DNA of 64,000 nt from Pseudomonas sp. S09G 359 (GCF_002843605.1 NZ_CP025263.1:5981501-6045500); one strand, 5' to 3'; numbered from the stretch's first letter, positions 47,519 to 57,114 are shown. Numbers and translations are program-made. Notes: generated by a model not told the origin, from the sequence alone.

Positions 47519-48601
47519 TTATTCGTTCCCAGCCTGGGTGGCTGATGCCTTCTTTTGCACGGTGGCATCAGCACCGGCCAGCTCACGCTCGATCTGTTCA
47601 ATACTGGGCAAGCTGGTTTGCAGCTCCGCCGGCAACGACTCGACCAGTTGATACTCAGCCACGCCGATAGGGCGATTGTTATCGCGTAGTGCGTACTCGG
47701 CCACGATTTCATTTCTACTTTTGCACAACAACAGGCCAATGGTCGGACCGTCCTGCGGATGTTTGAGCTGCGCATCCACAGCTGCCAGGTAGAAGCTCAA
47801 TTTGCCAAGGTGTTCAGGCTTGAACTTGCCCGTCTTGAGTTCAATCACGACGTAACAACGCAGCTTCAGGTGATAGAACAACAGATCGACGAAGAACTCA
47901 TCTCCGCCCACATCCAGCAGCACCTGCTGCCCGACAAAGGCGAAGCCCGCGCCCAACTCCAATAGAAAGTCGGTGACATGCTTGATCAACGCGTTTTCAA
48001 TATCGCGCTCTTGCGCATCCAGGCCGAGGCTGAGGAAATCAAAGCGGTAAGGGTCTTTGAGGGACTCGCGTGCCAGGTCGGATTGCGGCTTGGGCAGGTG
48101 GTTTTCAAAATTGCTGACCGCCTTGCCACTGCGCTCCAGCAAACGGTTTTCGATTTGCATCACCAGTGTGCTGCGCGACCAACTGTGCTCGATCGCTTGG
48201 GTGACATACCAGCGGCGGGTTTCCGGGCCCGGAAGCTTGTCCAGCAACGCCAATTGGTGGTACCACGGCAATTGTGCAAGCACCCCTTGCACAAACTCCG
48301 CATCTGGCCACGCCTCGGCAAAAGCACGCATGTACTTGAGGTTGCGCGGCGAAAAACCCTTCATCCTAGGAAACGCCGCACGCAAATCCTGAGCAAGACG
48401 ATCAATCACCTTACTGCCCCAACCCTGCTCAGCCTGGCGGATAAGGATATCGTGGCCAATTTGCCAATAAAGCAGCACCAGTTCGCGGTTCACTGCCAGC
48501 GTCGCGCGCTGTTGAGCCGTGTGAATACGACCTTTGAGATCACTCAGCCAGTCGCTGTAACCTGCCGGTGGGTTGGTCAAGCCGATAGAGGTTTCGCTCA
48601 T
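47519..48601 (-). CDS. YhcG-type PDDEXK nuclease-domain protein
   Basis: A 360-residue protein of the DUF1016/YhcG group. The N-terminal domain (about 10-150) has LVLLYWQIGHDI and FSPRNLKYMRAFAEAWP; the C-terminal PDDEXK-fold domain has the core EFFVDLLFYH...YVVIELKTG (Asp, then Glu-Leu-Lys). Members are linked to mobile DNA and defence neighbourhoods and are nuclease-like, but activity is largely inferred. It stands alone here, without restriction genes. The polar tail ends QKKASATQAGNE. Confidence 0.87.
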   Translation of the reverse strand: MSETSIGLTNPPAGYSDWLSDLKGRIHTAQQRATLAVNRELVLLYWQIGHDILIRQAEQGWGSKVIDRLAQDLRAAFPRMKGFSPRNLKYMRAFAEAWPDAEFVQGVLAQLPWYHQLALLDKLPGPETRRWYVTQAIEHSWSRSTLVMQIENRLLERSGKAVSNFENHLPKPQSDLARESLKDPYRFDFLSLGLDAQERDIENALIKHVTDFLLELGAGFAFVGQQVLLDVGGDEFFVDLLFYHLKLRCYVVIELKTGKFKPEHLGKLSFYLAAVDAQLKHPQDGPTIGLLLCKSRNEIVAEYALRDNNRPIGVAEYQLVESLPAELQTSLPSIEQIERELAGADATVQKKASATQAGNE

Positions 48602-48731
48602 GCCTGTTTCACTCTTGAGTTTTCAGCAGGCTAGTCAGGGACCGGTGCCGTCACAAGGCGTCAAGCGCGCAACAGGAAGGGCCTTGCACACCTTGCAGAA
48701 AGGTCCTGCTGGCGAGTTGCGACCTCTCCCC

Positions 48732-48763
48732 TTGACTCTCCCCTATACAGCAGCCCCTATCCT
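48732..48763 (+). promoter_or_regulatory. Long-spacer promoter of MerR type
   Basis: TTGACT (48732-48737) and TATCCT (48758-48763) are separated by 20 bases, the long spacing seen at MerR-activated promoters, and a merR-type gene ends the unit this promoter would serve. The spacer contains the direct repeat CCCCTAT-N7-CCCCTAT rather than a clear dyad. Confidence 0.5.
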
Positions 48764-48790
48764 GAAAGCCCCCTTTTCAGGCCCTAGCCC

Positions 48791-49435
48791 ATGACTCAAC
48801 GTATCCTCGTCATCCTCGGCCATCCGTCCGCCACCAGTTTTTGCTCCGCCCTCGCCGACACTTACAGCCACGCCGCAAAAATCGCCGGCCATGAGGTACG
48901 TGTCCTACGCCTGGGCGACCTCACTTTTGACCCAATCCTCCGCCACGGCTACACCCAGCCCCAACCGCTGGAAGACGACCTGCTCAGCGCCCAATCCGAG
49001 ATCCTTTGGGCCACTCACCTGGCGTTGGTTTTCCCGATCTGGTGGGGCGGCATCCCGGCGTTGATGAAGGGCTTTATCGACCGCATCTTCCTACCCGGCT
49101 TTGCCTTTAAATACCGTGCGGGCAAGGCATTCCCCGACAAGCTGCTACACGGGCGAACCGCACACCTGTTGGTGACCCTGGACACGCCGCCATGGTATTA
49201 CCGCTGGGTCTATCGCATGCCGGGCGTGCATCAGATGCGCAAGACCACGCTGGCGTTTTGTGGCATCAAGCCGATCAAGACATTGATGTTCGGGCCCGTG
49301 CTGGGGTCGACTGCAGCGCAACGGGAAACGTGGCTGAAGCAGGCCGGCGGACTATTTGGAAAAGGAAGTTTTCATGTACATCGGCAAAGCCGCGCAGTTG
49401 TCGGGCACCACCATCAAGGCGATTCGTCACTATGA
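48791..49435 (+). CDS. Flavodoxin-fold NAD(P)H-dependent oxidoreductase
   Basis: A 214-residue protein of the NQO/MdaB-KefF-like group: ILVILGHPSATSFCSALA binds the FMN phosphate, and FPIWWGGIPALMKGFIDRIF is the family signature. It probably reduces quinones or electrophiles. The last roughly 20 residues (KGSFHVHRQSRAVVGHHHQG) overlap the MerR gene by 62 bases in another frame and do not look like a native tail, so the normal stop may have been lost. Confidence 0.87.
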   Translation: MTQRILVILGHPSATSFCSALADTYSHAAKIAGHEVRVLRLGDLTFDPILRHGYTQPQPLEDDLLSAQSEILWATHLALVFPIWWGGIPALMKGFIDRIFLPGFAFKYRAGKAFPDKLLHGRTAHLLVTLDTPPWYYRWVYRMPGVHQMRKTTLAFCGIKPIKTLMFGPVLGSTAAQRETWLKQAGGLFGKGSFHVHRQSRAVVGHHHQGDSSL

Positions 49436-49754
49436 GGCGATCGGCCTGATGCCACCGCCGCACCGCCAGGGGCAATACCGGGTTTATTCGGAGCAAAGCG
49501 TTGAGCTGCTGATGTTTATCAAGTGCGCGCAGCAGTTGGGGTTCAAGCTTAAAGAGTTGCAGGAAATCCTGGGTAACCACCGAGGAGATAGCTTGCCTTG
49601 GGACCGGGCGGACCAAGCTATCGCCAACAAGAAGCAGGAATTGGCGGTGCAGATTGCCGCGCTGCAAAAGATGCACGCCGGGCTACTTGAGTTCGAAGCT
49701 CAGTTGAAAGACGCGCACGGGCGATGCGCCCAACCCAATACAGCCTCTGCCTAA
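49374..49754 (+). CDS. MerR family transcriptional regulator
   Basis: A 126-residue MerR protein: winged helix-turn-helix YIGKAAQLSGTTIKAIRHYE then GLMPPPHR (residues 2-35), then a coiled coil (about 75-110; KKQELAVQIAALQKMHAGL). It lacks the cysteine set of metal sensors, having only Cys at about 50 and near the end. AAGGA precedes ATG 49374 by eight bases. It overlaps the oxidoreductase gene and probably activates their shared long-spacer promoter. Confidence 0.88.
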   Translation: MYIGKAAQLSGTTIKAIRHYEAIGLMPPPHRQGQYRVYSEQSVELLMFIKCAQQLGFKLKELQEILGNHRGDSLPWDRADQAIANKKQELAVQIAALQKMHAGLLEFEAQLKDAHGRCAQPNTASA

Positions 49755-49770
49755 GTGCCCGAGTGGACGA

Positions 49771-49833
49771 TGAGCCGAATAGAATGCACAATCGGCTCAC
49801 TAAATGAGCCGAATAACCTTTTTATTCGGCTCA
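49771..49833. promoter_or_regulatory. Double inverted-repeat operator upstream of fic remnant
   Basis: Two neighbouring dyads share the half site TGAGCCGAATA. The first pairs TGAGCCGA (49771-49778) with TCGGCTCA (49792-49799); the second pairs TGAGCCGAATAA (49805-49816) with TTATTCGGCTCA (49822-49833), 12 bp perfect with a 5-base loop. It ends 18 bases before the fic ATG. Likely an operator, possibly for the winged helix at the Fic C-terminus; it could also be a hairpin. Confidence 0.6.
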
Positions 49834-49851
49834 CGACCCAGGTATTCCTCC

Positions 49852-50981
49852 ATGAATCATCCGCTCTGGATCTGGCAGCACGCCGATTGGCCCCACTTCC
49901 ACTGGCAGCCCGGACGCCTGGCAGCCTTGCTGCGCGAGTGCGGGCAGGCACAGGGCAAGCTGCTGGGTATGCTCGGCTCGGTTAGCCAGGCGATCAGCGC
50001 GCAAAATGAACTGGATGCGTTGCTGCAAAATGTCCTGACCTCCTCGGCCATTGAGGGCGAACAGCTGAATGTCGGCTCGGTGCGCTCCTCCCTGGCGCGA
50101 CGCTTGGGTCTGGAGACCAGGGAGGATGGCCAGGTAAGCCGCCGCAGCGAAGGCCTGGCCGAGCTGATGATGGATGCCACCGAGCAATTCGCCCAGCCGT
50201 TCACCCTCACTCGTTTATTGAGCTGGCACCATTGGCTGTTTCCGGCCCCGGAAGTCGGTTTTGCTGCACGCGCGCTCAATGTCGGGGCACTGCGGGGCGA
50301 TGAACCGATGCAGGTAGTGTCGGGGCGGCTCGATCGGCCGACCGTGCATTTCGAGGCGCAGCCCCGGCGGGGTCTGGAGCAGGCGCTGGACGATTTCCTT
50401 GAATGGTTCGAAGCCAGCCGGAGCTCGACCCTCTGGTGCGCGCCGGCGTCGCACACTTCTGGTTTGTGACGCTGCATCCATTCGATGACGGCAATGGCCG
50501 GCTGACCCGCGCCATTACTGATTTGGCCTTGGCCCAGGGCGAGCACCAGGCCATCCGCTTTTATGCCATGTCTGCCAGCATCCTTGAGGACCGCAAGGGT
50601 TACTACAGCGCCTTGGAATCCAGCCAGAAGGCCACGCTGGATATCACCGACTGGCTGGACTGGTTCCTCAAGACCCTGCTGCGCAGCCTGCAGCAGGCGA
50701 TGGCGCGGATTGAGCGGGTGTTGGGCAAGACCCGGTTCTGGCAACAACACCGTGGCGTCGCCTTGTCTGCCGAGCAGATCAAGGTGCTCAATCGCTTGCT
50801 GGACGATGGTGAAAAAGGCTTCGAGCACGGCATCAGCGCCGCGCAATACCAGGCGGTAGCGAAAGTGTCCAAGGCGACAGCCACCCGGCACCTGGCCGAT
50901 CTGCTGGAAAAAAATTGCCTGGTCCGTTTGCCCGGCGCAGGCCGCAGCACGCGTTATCAGATCAACGGCGAGGGCGCTTGA
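49852..50981 (+). pseudogene. Fic-family protein (DUF4172 N-terminal domain), frameshifted
   Basis: The N-terminal half is read from ATG 49852 (MNHPLWIWQHADWPHFHW), including the class II inhibitory helix SSAIEG (Ser64 to Gly69), and ends at TGA 50467-50469. The catalytic half lies in another frame to 50981: AHFWFVTLHPFDDGNGRLTR, with the complete Fic motif, then a C-terminal winged helix (VSKATATRHLADLLEKN). The frames meet at AGCCGGAG (50416-50422); adding back one C restores EASPELDPLVRAG. So one base is missing in a natural C-run, from real inactivation or a sequencing error. Fic enzymes AMPylate proteins. Confidence 0.85.
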
Positions 50982-51058
50982 GCGGGCCCCGCTCATTTGC
51001 CCAGATTCCGCATGTCTGCTAGTGTCGCGCCGGTTTACCGTCTACCGGAATAGCCGCC

Positions 51059-51301
51059 ATGGCCCGCAAAAAAGTTGCACTCGATTTCGAACAATCCCTC
51101 GCCGACCTGCAAACTCTGGTCGAGCGTCTGGAGAACGGCGAGTTGTCGCTGGAAGACTCGCTGACGGCATTTGAGCAAGGCATCGGCCTGACCCGCGACT
51201 GCCAGAGCGCCTTGGCGCAGGCGGAGCAGAAGGTGCAAGTGCTGCTGGAACGTGACGGGGAGTTGGCCGAAGAACCCTTCGATGCGGAACAGCCAGAATG
51301 A
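51059..51301 (+). CDS. xseB: Exodeoxyribonuclease VII small subunit
   Basis: An 80-residue helical protein with [20 protein letters not shown] and [20 protein letters not shown], the standard XseB hairpin that activates XseA. Stop overlaps the ispA start (ATGA), giving the conserved xseB-ispA-dxs unit. ATG 51059 is the only good start. Confidence 0.95.
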   Translation: MARKKVALDFEQSLADLQTLVERLENGELSLEDSLTAFEQGIGLTRDCQSALAQAEQKVQVLLERDGELAEEPFDAEQPE

Positions 51302-52185
51302 TCGACGCGTATCAGGCCAGTAGCCAAGCCCGGGTGAATGCGGCGCTCGAGCCCTTGTTTGTTGCGCCAAGCCCGCAAATGCAGCGCCTGTACGACGCCA
51401 TGCGCTACAGCGTGATGAACGGCGGAAAACGCGTGCGCCCGCTGCTGGCCTACGCCGCCTGCGAAGCGCTTGGCGTGCCTGCCGAGCAAGCCAACGGCGC
51501 GGCCTGTGCGGTGGAGCTGATTCACGCCTATTCCCTGGTGCATGACGATTTGCCGGCGATGGACGACGACGATCTGCGTCGCGGCCAGCCCACCACCCAC
51601 AAAGCCTTTGATGAAGCCTATGCAATCCTGGCCGGCGATGGCCTGCAGAGCCTGGCGTTCAGCGCATTGCTGGACCCGGCGCTAAGCAGCGTCAACGCCG
51701 AGATCCGCCTGCGCATGGTCACCGCACTGGCCCACGCTGCCGGCCCGGCCGGAATGGTCGGCGGCCAGGCCATCGACATGGGTTCGGTGAGCCTCAAGCT
51801 GGATCAAAAAGCCCTCGAACACATGCATCGCCACAAGACCGGCGCGCTGATCGAAGCCGCCGTGCACCTCGGCGCCCTGGCCAGCGGCCGCGCCGAACCC
51901 GCGCAATTGGCGGCCCTGCAGACTTACTCCCGGGCTGTCGGCCTGGCATTCCAGGTGCAGGACGACATTCTCGACGTAGAAAGTGACACCGCCACCCTGG
52001 GTAAACGCCAGGGCGCCGATATCGCACGGGACAAGCCGACATATCCTGCGCTGCTCGGGCTTGAAGCTGCCAAGGCCTACGCCCTGGAACTGCGCGACCA
52101 GGCGCTGGACGCCCTGCGACCTTTCGACGCGGCGGCCGAGCCACTGCGCGACCTGGCGCGGTATATCGTCGAACGCCGCCACTGA
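51298..52185 (+). CDS. ispA: Farnesyl diphosphate synthase
   Basis: A 295-residue trans-prenyltransferase making C15 farnesyl diphosphate, precursor of undecaprenyl phosphate and ubiquinone. First aspartate-rich motif in [26 protein letters not shown] before it, and the second motif in [13 protein letters not shown]. Co-transcribed with xseB and probably dxs, which supplies the isoprenoid units. Confidence 0.97.
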   Translation: MIDAYQASSQARVNAALEPLFVAPSPQMQRLYDAMRYSVMNGGKRVRPLLAYAACEALGVPAEQANGAACAVELIHAYSLVHDDLPAMDDDDLRRGQPTTHKAFDEAYAILAGDGLQSLAFSALLDPALSSVNAEIRLRMVTALAHAAGPAGMVGGQAIDMGSVSLKLDQKALEHMHRHKTGALIEAAVHLGALASGRAEPAQLAALQTYSRAVGLAFQVQDDILDVESDTATLGKRQGADIARDKPTYPALLGLEAAKAYALELRDQALDALRPFDAAAEPLRDLARYIVERRH

Positions 52186-52295
52186 TAACGGCGGCCATTG
52201 CAGCCGCATATCAGCCAAGTTCGGCGCTCTGCGTGGGCAGTTTGCGATGCTTGAGGTAAACTGCCGCCTCTTCTATACCTATAACGATTCGCCTG

Positions 52296-54194
52296 ATGCC
52301 CACGACGTTTCAAGAGATTCCCCGCAAGCGCCCGTCTACGCCCCTGCTCGACCGTGCTGCCACGCCGGACGGCCTGCGTCGTCTGGGTGAAGCCGAGCTG
52401 GAAACCCTGGCCGATGAGTTGCGCCTGGAATTGCTCTACACGGTCGGCCAGACCGGTGGGCATTTCGGTGCTGGCCTGGGCGTCATCGAGCTGACCATCG
52501 CCTTGCATTACGTATTCGACACCCCGGACGACCGGCTGGTGTGGGACGTGGGCCATCAGGCGTATCCGCATAAAATCCTCACCGGTCGTCGCGAGCGCAT
52601 GGGCACCCTGCGCCAGAAGGATGGCCTGGCCGCCTTCCCGCGTCGCTCCGAGAGCGAGTACGACACTTTTGGCGTCGGCCACTCCAGCACCTCCATCAGT
52701 GCCGCGCTGGGCATGGCGATTGCCGCCCGCCTGCAAGGCAGCGACCGCAAGGCGATTGCCGTGATCGGTGATGGCGCGCTGACCGCCGGCATGGCCTTCG
52801 AAGCGTTGAACCATGCGCCGGAAGTGGACGCCAATATGTTGGTGATCCTCAACGACAACGACATGTCGATTTCGCGCAATGTTGGTGGTTTGTCGAACTA
52901 CCTGGCCAAAATCCTTTCCAGTCGTACCTACGCCAGCATGCGCGAAGGCAGTAAGAAAGTGCTGTCGCGCCTGCCCGGCGCATGGGAAATCGCCCGGCGC
53001 ACCGAAGAGTACGCCAAGGGCATGCTGGTACCCGGCACCCTGTTCGAAGAGCTGGGCTGGAACTACATCGGCCCCATCGACGGCCATGACCTGCCCACCC
53101 TGATCGCCACGCTGCGTAATATGCGTGACCTCAAGGGCCCGCAGTTCCTGCATATCGTCACCAAAAAAGGCAAAGGCTTCGCCCCGGCGGAAGTCGACCC
53201 GATTGGTTACCACGCCATCACCAAGCTCGAGCCTGTGGACGCCCCCGCCGCCGCGCCGAAAAAGGCCAGCGGGCCCAAGTACTCCGGCGTGTTTGGCGAA
53301 TGGCTGTGCGACATGGCCGCCGCTGACCCGCGCCTGGTGGGCATTACCCCGGCGATGAAGGAAGGCTCCGACCTGGTGGCGTTCAGCGAACGCTTCCCGC
53401 TGCGCTACTTCGACGTGGCGATAGCCGAGCAACACGCCGTAACCTTCGCCGCCGGCATGGCCTGTGAAGGCGCCAAGCCGGTGGTGGCGATCTACTCCAC
53501 CTTCCTGCAGCGCGGCTATGACCAGCTGGTGCATGACGTGGCGGTGCAGAACCTCGACGTACTGTTCGCCATCGACCGTGCCGGCCTGGTGGGCGAAGAC
53601 GGCCCGACCCACGCTGGCAGTTTCGACTTGTCTTACCTGCGCTGCATCCCCGGCATGCTGGTGATGACCCCAAGCGACGAAAACGAACTGCGCAAAATGC
53701 TCAGCACCGGCCACCTGTACAACGGCCCGGCCGCCGTGCGTTACCCGCGTGGCAATGGCCCGAATGCAGTGATCGAAAAAGACCTGGAACCGATTGAGAT
53801 CGGCAAAGGCATCGTGCGTCGCCAAGGCAGCAAGGCCGCGTTCCTGGTGTTTGGCGTGCAGTTGGCCGAAGCCCTGAAAGTCGCCGAGAGACTCGACGCC
53901 ACCGTGGTCGACATGCGTTTCGTCAAACCCCTGGATGAAGCCCTGGTGCGCGAAATCGCCGCTGGCCATGAGCTGCTGGTGACTGTCGAGGAAAACGCCA
54001 TCATGGGCGGCGCCGGTGCGGCGGTCAGCGAGTTCCTGGCGCGGGAGAATATCCTCAAGTCGGTGCTGCACCTGGGCTTGCCGGATGTGTATGTGGAACA
54101 TGCCAAGCCGGCGCAGATGCTGGCCGAGTGCGGGCTGGATGAGGCAGGGATCGAGGCTTCGGTGCGCGAGCGCATGGCGCTGCTCTCCCTTTAG
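52296..54194 (+). CDS. dxs: 1-deoxy-D-xylulose-5-phosphate synthase
   Basis: This 632-residue thiamine-diphosphate enzyme makes DXP from pyruvate and glyceraldehyde 3-phosphate, the entry to the MEP pathway. Hallmarks are [20 protein letters not shown], the TPP motif [25 protein letters not shown] and the C-terminal transketolase domain. The ATG at 52296 gives the usual start [19 protein letters not shown]. Thiamine-phosphate kinase ThiL at 59 kb makes its cofactor. Confidence 0.97.
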   Translation: MPTTFQEIPRKRPSTPLLDRAATPDGLRRLGEAELETLADELRLELLYTVGQTGGHFGAGLGVIELTIALHYVFDTPDDRLVWDVGHQAYPHKILTGRRERMGTLRQKDGLAAFPRRSESEYDTFGVGHSSTSISAALGMAIAARLQGSDRKAIAVIGDGALTAGMAFEALNHAPEVDANMLVILNDNDMSISRNVGGLSNYLAKILSSRTYASMREGSKKVLSRLPGAWEIARRTEEYAKGMLVPGTLFEELGWNYIGPIDGHDLPTLIATLRNMRDLKGPQFLHIVTKKGKGFAPAEVDPIGYHAITKLEPVDAPAAAPKKASGPKYSGVFGEWLCDMAAADPRLVGITPAMKEGSDLVAFSERFPLRYFDVAIAEQHAVTFAAGMACEGAKPVVAIYSTFLQRGYDQLVHDVAVQNLDVLFAIDRAGLVGEDGPTHAGSFDLSYLRCIPGMLVMTPSDENELRKMLSTGHLYNGPAAVRYPRGNGPNAVIEKDLEPIEIGKGIVRRQGSKAAFLVFGVQLAEALKVAERLDATVVDMRFVKPLDEALVREIAAGHELLVTVEENAIMGGAGAAVSEFLARENILKSVLHLGLPDVYVEHAKPAQMLAECGLDEAGIEASVRERMALLSL

Positions 54195-54208
54195 AAACCG
54201 GGTTGAAC

Positions 54209-54301
54209 AATGTGGGAGGGGGCTTGCCCCCGATAGCGGTGGGTCAGTTATAGATACTGAGACTGACACACTGCAATCGGGGGCAAGCCCCCTCCCACAT
54301 T
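54209..54301. repeat. REPIN, GAGGGGGCTTGCCCCC type
   Basis: Perfect 26-bp arms 54209-54234 and 54276-54301. It occupies most of the 142-base gap between dxs and the btuB-like gene. Confidence 0.9.
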
Positions 54302-54336
54302 TGATTTATGCCACTTTCAAACGCGATGAACAGCTC

Positions 54337-56226
54337 ATGAAGCACCTGTACCTTGCCTTGCTGCTTCTACCTTCCTCGGAGCTGCTCGCTGCAACCCGCG
54401 ACGACGCCCTCAAACTCCCCGACGTAGTCATCAGCGCCAACCGCCAGGTCCAGGCGCGCAATGACAGCAGCGCCGCCAACACGGTGTTCACCCGCGACGA
54501 CATCGACCGCCTGCAACCCACCAGCCTCACCGACCTGCTCAGCCGCGTGCCCGGCGTACAAATCGCGCCCACCGGCGGCCGTGGCGGCTTGCCGGGCGTG
54601 TACATTCGCGGCACCAAATCCGCGCAGAGCCTGGTGCTGGTGGATGGCCAGCGCATCGCCAATACCACCTCCGGCGACAGCGGCCTGCAATACCTGAACG
54701 TCGACCAGATTGAACGGGTGGAAGTGCTGCGCGGCTCGCGCTCGGTGATTTATGGCAGCGATGCGATTGGCGGGGTGATCCAGGTGTTTACCCGGCGCAA
54801 CGCCGAACAGGGCCTGCAGCCGCGCCTGAAGCTGGGGTTTGGCAGCAACCGGGCCCGGGAGCGCAGCCTTGGCCTCTCCGGCGGCGATGAGCACACGCGT
54901 TTCAACCTGGGGGCGAGCCTGGATGAAACCGCCGGCATCAATTCAACCCACCAGTCATTCCCCAGCGACGGCGACCATGACGCCTACCGCAACCAATCGA
55001 TCAGCCTCAACCTCAGCCACGCCTTCAACGATGCGCTGGAGGTGGGTTTCAACCTGCTGGATAACCGTGGCAAATCGGAGTACGACAACAGCTTCGGCCG
55101 CTATGTCGTCGCCACGGGGCAAACGGTTGGGCAAAAACCCTACACCGATTACGCCGTGAGCAGCGCCAGCGGCTATGTCGATGCCACGCTCACTGAGCGC
55201 TGGCAAACCCGCGTGGAGCTGGGCCACAGTGAGAACCGCGACACCAAGCGCGACACCCTCAGCGATGACTTCAGCGTATTCAACACTTACCGCGACTCGG
55301 TCAACTGGCAAAACGACCTGACGCTGGACGAGCGCAACAGCCTGATCCTCGGCGGCGACTGGTACGAAGACCGCTTCCACGGCTCCACCACCTTTACCGA
55401 AAACAGCCGCTGGAACCGAGCGGCGTTTGTGCAGCATCGTTTCCACAGCGAGTGGTTCTCCACAGAACTGGGCCTGCGTCGCGACCAGAACCAGCAGTTC
55501 GGTGGGCAGAACAGTTGGAGCGGCACCCTGACCGTGCCGGTCAACCCTGACAATGACGTATTGCTGAGCTACAGCGAAGGCTTTCGCGCGCCGACCTTCA
55601 ACGATCTGTATTACCCCGACACGAAGTACAGCAACCCTAACCTGCAGCCCGAAACCTCAAAGAGTTATGAGCTGCAATGGCGCAGCCAACTGAGTGACAG
55701 CACGCGCCTGGAAGCCTCGCTGTACCGCACGGACCTGAGTGATGCGATCATCCTCGACAGCGCCAGCAAGCCGCAGAACGTGGCGTCGGCGCGCATCAAT
55801 GGCTTTGAGGCGGCGCTCAAGCAGGAGCTGTTCGGCTGGCAGGCCAACCTGGGGCTTTCGGTTATCGACCCGCGCGACCGCGATACCGGCCACACTCTGG
55901 CCCGCCGTGCACGACGCACGGTGAATCTGGATCTGGATCGGCAGTTCGACAAACTCGGGCTGGGCGCCAGTTGGCAGGCGATCAGCGGCAGCTATGACGA
56001 TGAAGACAATCGCAACCGCCTGGGCGGTTATGCCTTACTTGGGTTGCGCAGCAGCTGGGCGTTGAATCGAGAAGTGATGCTGTCGGTGAAGGTCGATAAC
56101 CTGCTGGATAAATCCTATGCGCGGGCCATGTACAGCTACGACGATCCGGGGTTCTTGAACAATCAGGATTATCGCGAAGAGGGTCGGGTGTGGATGTTTG
56201 GGGTGACGTGGACACCTGAAATCTGA
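54337..56226 (+). CDS. btuB: TonB-dependent vitamin B12 receptor (BtuB-like)
   Basis: A 629-residue outer-membrane transporter: signal peptide (MKHLYLALLLLPSSELLAA), TonB box region LPDVVISANR, plug domain (about 40-140; VPGVQIAPTGGRGGLPGVYI then RGTKSAQ) and a 22-strand barrel ending in GVTWTPEI with an aromatic last strand. Length and plug match BtuB of pseudomonads. ATG 54337 has no strong Shine-Dalgarno. No cobalamin riboswitch fits in the short gap upstream. A BtuF-like gene is convergent with it. Confidence 0.85.
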   Translation: MKHLYLALLLLPSSELLAATRDDALKLPDVVISANRQVQARNDSSAANTVFTRDDIDRLQPTSLTDLLSRVPGVQIAPTGGRGGLPGVYIRGTKSAQSLVLVDGQRIANTTSGDSGLQYLNVDQIERVEVLRGSRSVIYGSDAIGGVIQVFTRRNAEQGLQPRLKLGFGSNRARERSLGLSGGDEHTRFNLGASLDETAGINSTHQSFPSDGDHDAYRNQSISLNLSHAFNDALEVGFNLLDNRGKSEYDNSFGRYVVATGQTVGQKPYTDYAVSSASGYVDATLTERWQTRVELGHSENRDTKRDTLSDDFSVFNTYRDSVNWQNDLTLDERNSLILGGDWYEDRFHGSTTFTENSRWNRAAFVQHRFHSEWFSTELGLRRDQNQQFGGQNSWSGTLTVPVNPDNDVLLSYSEGFRAPTFNDLYYPDTKYSNPNLQPETSKSYELQWRSQLSDSTRLEASLYRTDLSDAIILDSASKPQNVASARINGFEAALKQELFGWQANLGLSVIDPRDRDTGHTLARRARRTVNLDLDRQFDKLGLGASWQAISGSYDDEDNRNRLGGYALLGLRSSWALNREVMLSVKVDNLLDKSYARAMYSYDDPGFLNNQDYREEGRVWMFGVTWTPEI

Positions 56227-56245
56227 TTATCGCCTGGGCAGGCCT

Positions 56246-56325
56246 CATCGGGGGCAAGCCCCCTCCCACATTTTGAATTGCGAACACATTCAAATGTGGG
56301 AGCTGGCTTGCCTGCGAAAGCGCTC
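56246..56325. repeat. Two solitary REPs of different types
   Basis: One single arm of the CATCGGGGGCAAGCCCCCTC type (56246-56273) and, 18 bases on, a different arm AAATGTGGGAGCTGGCTTGC then CTGCGAAAGCG (56292-56325) in opposite orientation. They do not pair into a REPIN beyond GTGGGAG/CTCCCAC. The second abuts the btuF-like stop codon. Confidence 0.8.
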
Positions 56326-57114
56326 TTACCGGTTCGGCGCAATCACCTGGCACAACCGCCCCACCGCCTCCAGCATCTGGCCACTGGGCCGCTCCAGGCC
56401 TTTGTCCGGCACCAGCCGCACCCGCGGCGCCATCGTTGGCCAGGCTTTCCAGGCCAGCGCCTGAGCCTGATCCCCCACCAAAATCATCTCGGGATCACGC
56501 TGCAACACCGACTCGATATTCACCTGCGGCGCTGGCAACTTCAGGTCGTCAAACACATTGCGCGCACCGCACACGCTCAACGCATCGCTGATGACCTGCC
56601 CACCGCCCACGGTATACAGCGGCTGGTTCCACACCTGATAAAACACCCGCACCGGTTCGGCACGCTGGTAGCGCTGGCGCAGTTCGGCCAGGCGTTGGCG
56701 CAATTGCGCGGCCAGTTGCCGTCCGGCTGCAGCGCGGCCCAATTGCTCGGCGATGGCCTGGACCTGGGTGGTCAGTTGTTCAAGGCTATGGGGTTCGGCG
56801 ACATACACCGGAATATTCAGACGCTGCAGTTGCTCGCGCTGGGCCGGGCCGACACTGCCGGGCCACAGTAGGATCAGGTCGGGCTTAAGGCTCAGCAGAC
56901 GCTCCATGTCCAACTGACCGTAATGCCCTACCGACGCCACGTGCGCCAGCACCGCCGGGCGATCGCCGCCGTCGAGCACGCCCACCAGCAAGTCGGCGGC
57001 GCCCAGCTCAACCACGATTTCAGACAGGGAAGGCGCCAGGCTGACCACACGCTCAACCGCCCAAGCCTGGGCACTCAGCGCCAGCAGCAGCACCGCCAGC
57101 CAGTGACGGATCAT
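56326..57114 (-). CDS. btuF: Cobalamin ABC transporter substrate-binding protein (BtuF-like)
   Basis: A 262-residue periplasmic binding protein of the helical-backbone type: signal peptide to AQAWA (about 19), VVSLAPSLSEIVVELGAADL, VASVGHYGQLDMERLLSLKPDLILLW, QVWNQPLYTVGGGQVISDAL. These fit the BtuF group more than siderophore binders. The inner-membrane BtuC/BtuD parts are not in the window. ATG 57114 overlaps the upstream membrane-protein stop by four bases. Confidence 0.85.
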   Translation of the reverse strand: MIRHWLAVLLLALSAQAWAVERVVSLAPSLSEIVVELGAADLLVGVLDGGDRPAVLAHVASVGHYGQLDMERLLSLKPDLILLWPGSVGPAQREQLQRLNIPVYVAEPHSLEQLTTQVQAIAEQLGRAAAGRQLAAQLRQRLAELRQRYQRAEPVRVFYQVWNQPLYTVGGGQVISDALSVCGARNVFDDLKLPAPQVNIESVLQRDPEMILVGDQAQALAWKAWPTMAPRVRLVPDKGLERPSGQMLEAVGRLCQVIAPNR

